The position numbers were made by a program, and so were the translations under genes. DNA of 64,000 nucleotides, from the NCBI GenBank assembly GCA_024362935.1, contig JANCRA010000028.1, positions 3,694,501 through 3,758,500 of the forward strand. Reading direction: 5' to 3'. Below are positions 59,686-64,000 of the stretch, in pieces. Under the pieces are notes generated by a model that had not been told where the DNA came from, searched no databases, and worked only from the letters and a program-made list of their open reading frames with translations. This DNA is from Setophaga petechia (Eukaryota; Chordata; Aves; Passeriformes; Parulidae). Within the stretch, counting starts at the first letter, position 1. Each line of letters opens with the position of its first letter.

Positions 59686-60602
59686 AAATCTTCTGAGCTG
59701 GTTCCAGATGCTTTTTATTATTCTAATAATAATAATTATTATTATTATTATTCTTTTTTTCTCACAGTATTTCTTGAAAAATCTGATTACAGAGAGTGAC
59801 ATGAAAAGAGACTGTGGAAAGTTGAGCAGAAACAGCTCCAATAAGCCTTTGTTTTAATTATTATTATTATTATTGTTATTATTATTATTATTATTTTATT
59901 AAATTTATGAATGAGGGGCAGGAGGAAAGGGAGTTTGTATGGTTTCCTGATGTTCAGCTCCAAGGTGAAGTGAAGCCTGGCTGTGCTCAGTGTGGAAGGA
60001 GCTGCCTGGGGACACCCAGGGACACCCAGCACGATGGCCCTGGGCACACTGTGAGAGCAGATGGACAGACTGCTGCCTCAGAGAGCCCTGAAAACCAGAA
60101 ACAAAGTGAAATGTGGAATTAAACAGAAAAGACCTGGCATAGTACTGGCTTGTCTCCTTGCATCAGACTTCTGAGGATTGTCCATCACTGCCTGTGTTGA
60201 GATAGGATGCAAAGGGTTCTGTTTCCCCTAACAGAGCAATTTGGTGTTGGAAAAGAGGAAAATATCCAATTGTTTGACATTTCCCCTTTTCCTTTCTCCC
60301 TGCAGTCAAAGCCTGGCTGCTCTGAGGAAGCCTGGGCAGGGGAGCCCAGCTCTGGCAGTGGTGTCACCCAGACTTGGCTCTGCATTGGAACTTGGCTGCT
60401 TTGGGTCAGTTTTTTCCAGTCCCTCCCTCACTGCTCCCAGTATTCTCCTGTCCCCTGCTCCAGGAGTGCTGTTGTCCCCTTACCCCCATCAGAGCCTTCC
60501 CCCAGCCCTTGTTGTTCCTCAGGGCCAGCAAGAGGAGGAAGGGCTCTTTTCTCCTGTCCCCTCAGGCTTTTCCCATCCACTGTGCACCCATGGGGAAATA
60601 AA
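59686..60602 (+). other. CASTOR2: CASTOR2 3' UTR (extent uncertain)
   Basis: This is sequence following the stop codon. Candidate poly(A) signals on the + strand are ATTAAA at 60118-60123 and AATAAA at 60597-60602. Neither has a convincing GU-rich downstream element that I can see, and the real UTR may run further. Two ATT-rich arrays lie in the first 220 bases. Confidence 0.5.
59705..59902 (+). repeat. Two ATT/AAT arrays in the 3' UTR
   Basis: The first array (about 59708-59752) runs from AAT units straight into ATT units, so it is self-complementary. The second (about 59851-59902) is ATT units with one GTT interruption. They are about 100 bp apart and close to the stop codon. Confidence 0.9.
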
Positions 60603-63600
60603 GGATTGCCCAGGGTCCCTGGGTAGCTGCTCTTGCAAACCAGACCACCCTGGCCAAGAGCCACAGCTGCCTCTGCCAGGGCCAGGAGGTGCCCGAGTCT
60701 TGTGGGGACCCTCCTGCAGTTTTTCATCCCACAGGTGGAAATTGCTGCTGACTGAGGAAAGCAGAGTGGTGCTGACAATGCCTCAAACCTGCTGGCATCT
60801 GGTCCTGCACAGAAGGGGATGGGGCTTTTCCCATGGGGAAGCAGCAGTGTGTTCTCTTCTGGCTTGTACACAGCTGAGAGACAGCAGGAGCCTGGCACCA
60901 AGGCCACAGTGGCACCAAGGCCACAGTGGCACCTGTGTCCTGGCTGTGCCCTGGCCAGTGCCAGCACTGTGCAGGACAGCAGAGAGCAGTGCTGGGACAG
61001 AAGTGCTACCCAGGGTGTGGGGCCAGCACTCTGCCCCACTGTGACCATGCAGAAGGGCTGCTGAGAGGAGGAGCTGCCTGCAGAGGACCTTGCTGCTGTG
61101 ATTACCAGCCCCAGCTTTTCTTGCATTTCCTAACTTCTTCCACTTCAGGCTTGACATAAAGAATTTGCAGATCTTGCCTTTTTCCTGAGGGCTTTCCAGC
61201 CATGCTTCAGAGGCAGCCCCTGGCAGGGTTTCCCTGAGGCTGTGCCATATCCAGCTCTGAGCCAGGGTTTGCACTCATCTGGAGGCTGTAAGCAAACACC
61301 TGGGATCATGCCATGGGCATGGTTTTCCTGCTGTGTAGGACAAGCAAACACACACAGACACAGCTGCTTGATCAGCTCTGCATTCACAGTACTGGAGGGC
61401 CAAGCAGTTATGGTTTCTGATGCTGCTGGATTCAAACTCTGAGTTTCAAATCTGATTTTCCACCAGTGGGATGTTTTGTGGTATCTGGACAAGGAGTCAG
61501 AGCACCCATGGGAAAAAGCAAGGGTGACTTTGCTTGGTTGGCCCTACTGGAGCTGCAGCATCCCTGCTGAGGAGCACTGAGGCACACTGAAAGTTCAGTG
61601 CTTTACCAAAAAGGATGTGCTGCTGTTCCTTACACGGGTTTTCAGAATTGTCCCCTGATATGTTTATATCCACTCCAGATTCCTGGACCAAAGGTTCATT
61701 CTAGATGTGGCTCTGTGCATCTCTGGGTGTTGTTTGGAAAGGACACAGGCACAGGCTGGCAGCGCAGTGCTGAAGGCATCTGGAGGTGTTTGCTGAGGCT
61801 GTGCCCAGGGCTGAGGGCACTGAGCTGGGCTGGCAGCAGGGCCAGTGGTGGCTTCTCACCCCAGGTGTTGTCAGGGGGTTTCTCCTTGGGGTGAGATTGG
61901 CAGCATGGCTGGGGAGGGGATGTTGAGCTGCTGCTGAGCTGCCAGCCAAGGTTTCTGCTCAGCTGAGTTGAGCCTGAGCCTTTGCTGAGTGCAGGGATGG
62001 TGCCACCATGCCAGAGTCATCAGGACTGAGCTTCCTTCTGCTCTGGGTTCTGTCAGCCTTTGGCAAATGCCAGTTTTGCCATCAGAGAGTACCAAGTGTT
62101 GCTGGGCATGTGCCAGTGCTGCTTCCATAGGACTTCAGCGTGGATAGGAAGGAATTAACTTGAAACAAGCAACAATTTTACTGAGCCTTAAATGAAAGCA
62201 AAAAGAGAAAAAATGTTTAATTTTCTAACATTGCACTCAGGCTATTTTAGAGGCTGAAATTTAAATTTTTTTCCCAAGGGAGTCAGCCTTATATTTGTGA
62301 AATCTGTAGAAAGCTCTGTGGTATTTCAAACCTTCCAAAGCATGGTTGATGTCCCAACATAGGAGAGTTGGCCTGAAAAATTCACAGGATGTAAAATGGC
62401 ATTGAGGGACTCTGATGCTGCCACCATCCTTGGCTGCACCTTTTTATTTCCTTTTATTGTTTTGTCCTGACATCCAAGAAAATTGTTTCAGACAGCTTGA
62501 TGCTTTCCTTTTAGTATCCCTTTCATATTTTTTCCACCACCATCATTGGTGGCACCTTGTCCCTGCACCAGCCTGCAGTCAGGATCAGTGCAAGCTTGCA
62601 CAGCAGTGCTGCATGGGAGACCTGCAATGCAGGAAGGGCTCTGTGGGGCTTTGTTAAATATTTTCACAGTAATAATAATCCCACCACACTATTGACACCC
62701 CAGTGCTCAGTGAACCCAAAGTTGGGGGGGGCTCTTAAAGCTGCTCCACAGCTCCCACTCTCTCAGCACCAACCTTTGGGGTGGGGAAGAAGTTGAAAAG
62801 TCTTTTCCTTTTTTTAAAGGAAGAATCTTTTCCTTTTTTTCCTTATTATAATATGTGTGAGCATCTCTGACATTTTGCAGTTCAGTACTGAGGGGATAAA
62901 GCAGAACAGTCTCAGTGGACCCCCTTGGGCTGGGTGCCTGGATCACCTGCAGCTGCCAGGGCTGCCCTCAGCATCCCTGCTCACTCTGGGCAGTTCCACC
63001 AGGCCATGGCTGCTGTCATGAGGGATTGCCTCAATGCTGCAGGGCCCTCCCTGTGCCCTCTGTCCTCTCCTTGCACAAAATTCACCAAACAGCAAAATGC
63101 AGGGGTGTTTCCACCCTGCAGGAAGGAGTAGGCAGGGGAGGAGAGCATGACCTTCATGCATCCTTCTTTCTCCAAGGCCTTTATTTTCTTAGAAGCCTCA
63201 ACCTTTCCATGCTGTGTTATTAAACAGGGTTTTGTCTTTCTCCCTCAACCCAATTAGAATTTGGCTACAAATTCCTTTCTACTGAGTGTGTGCATATATA
63301 TATATATATATATACACACATCTGAAGTGTTTCCATAGAAATCCCTAGTGTGTCTCTATTGCACACCTGTAAATCCCCCTGTTTGTCTGTAGGGGTGTGT
63401 CCTGTACCTGGTGTGGGCACTCACACACATACCCAGTGTGTGTGTGTGTGTATCCTCTGGGCACACACCCTTGTGTGGCCATCTATGCAGTGAGTAGGGT
63501 ACACACACACTTAGTCACCATATATTTTTAATTCAAGTAATGGGTAATATGAGTATTAGTTCCACTCTTGCTTTGTCTCTCCATGTGTTAAGTGAAGAGC

Positions 63601-64000
63601 AGCAGTGGAGTCGACCTGGAGCAAAGCTGGGGCTCCTCTGCTTGCTGGGAGCAGCATTGGATTTCCCTCTCTGCTTCAGAAAATTCTGTTCCTTTCCTTT
63701 TTGTTGCCTCAAGCACAGAGACTGTAGGAAATCCACTCCTTTTTCTTTCTGTATGTTTTAGCTGCTGCCCTAAATTGCCTCAGCCTGTGAGCTGGGCTGG
63801 TCTGTTTGCACAGGGCCTGGCTGGGGTTTCCAGAGGGGCTCCTGCAGGCTCAGAGCTCCTGAGGTTTCCTGCAGCCAGGGCTCTGGGCTGGGCACCAGCA
63901 CCCCCTCTGAGCTGCTCCCTGGTGCCCTGCCCCAGCATCTCTGCAAGATTTGATTGCCTGGGGGGTTTGTCTGCAGTGGCAGCCCATGGCTGGTGCAGGG
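60603..64000. other. 3' flank of CASTOR2, nothing clear
   Basis: G+C-rich stretches at 60.3-61.3 kb carry long overlapping frames on both strands without recognisable protein. On the minus strand an AATAAA at about 63179-63184 could be a poly(A) signal of a convergent neighbour. In human the next gene (RCC1L) is convergent, but no such exon is visible here. Confidence 0.45.
63292..63452 (+). repeat. (AT)n and (GT)n microsatellites
   Basis: An (AT)n run of about 22 bp at 63293-63314 passes into CACACA. A separate (GT)n run lies at about 63436-63451. Confidence 0.9.

Noticed and set aside
60241..61126. Overlapping 232- and 267-codon frames on opposite strands
   Set aside because: G+C-rich non-repetitive DNA with opposite-strand overlap and no domain. 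Most likely chance frames.
1..64000. Prokaryotic systems, CRISPR arrays, operons, tRNA or rRNA genes
   Set aside because: The sequence is a eukaryotic split-gene locus. Tandem repeats present have no spacer structure, and I saw no tRNA- or rRNA-like segment.

Overview
The window is vertebrate nuclear DNA, most likely from a songbird (passerine). Three things point there: a split gene with GT-AG introns whose product closely matches vertebrate CASTOR2; a CR1 retrotransposon tail of the avian type; and several LTR families that I recognise from songbird genomes (recognised from memory, not searched). Nothing here is prokaryotic.

Layout. Positions 1 to 48197 contain no exon I can recognise. If the gene has the usual vertebrate structure, this is the far 5' intron of CASTOR2, because the first 62 or so residues are missing and I could not find them by eye. 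This stretch is a graveyard of solo LTRs (about 6.35, 13.3, 17.6, 18.5, 29.5, 30.2, 40.2 and 41.3 kb), simple repeats and minisatellites. The tandem repeats include a 26-bp/104-bp minisatellite at 21.6-22.3 kb, opposed TTCCC and GGGAA arrays at 31.9 and 34.5 kb, and a degenerate GGCAN pentamer array at 42.3-42.8 kb. One CpG-rich island at about 30.8-31.1 kb carries a CTCF-like core, and an LTR is inserted against its edge.

Positions 48198 to 59685 hold seven coding exons on the + strand, which I number 3 to 9. They encode the last 267 residues of CASTOR2 plus the stop codon. All splice sites are GT-AG, every intron phase joins cleanly, and there is no frameshift. Adding the 62 missing residues gives 329, the length I recall for the human protein. 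Introns carry one LTR (intron 3), a repeat that duplicates a splice donor (intron 5) and a CR1 tail (intron 7). Positions 59686 to 64000 are 3' UTR and flank with two ATT-rich arrays; the 3' end of the transcript is not resolved.

Function. CASTOR2 is a cytosolic ACT-domain protein that binds and restrains GATOR2, upstream of mTORC1. No novel multi-gene system is visible. The most interesting points are sequence-evolution signals: a pentamer array whose variants look exactly like CpG deamination products, a splice donor copied into a tandem repeat, well-preserved LTR target-site duplications, a 94-bp inverted pair differing only by transitions, and a CpG island with a CTCF-like site beside an LTR.
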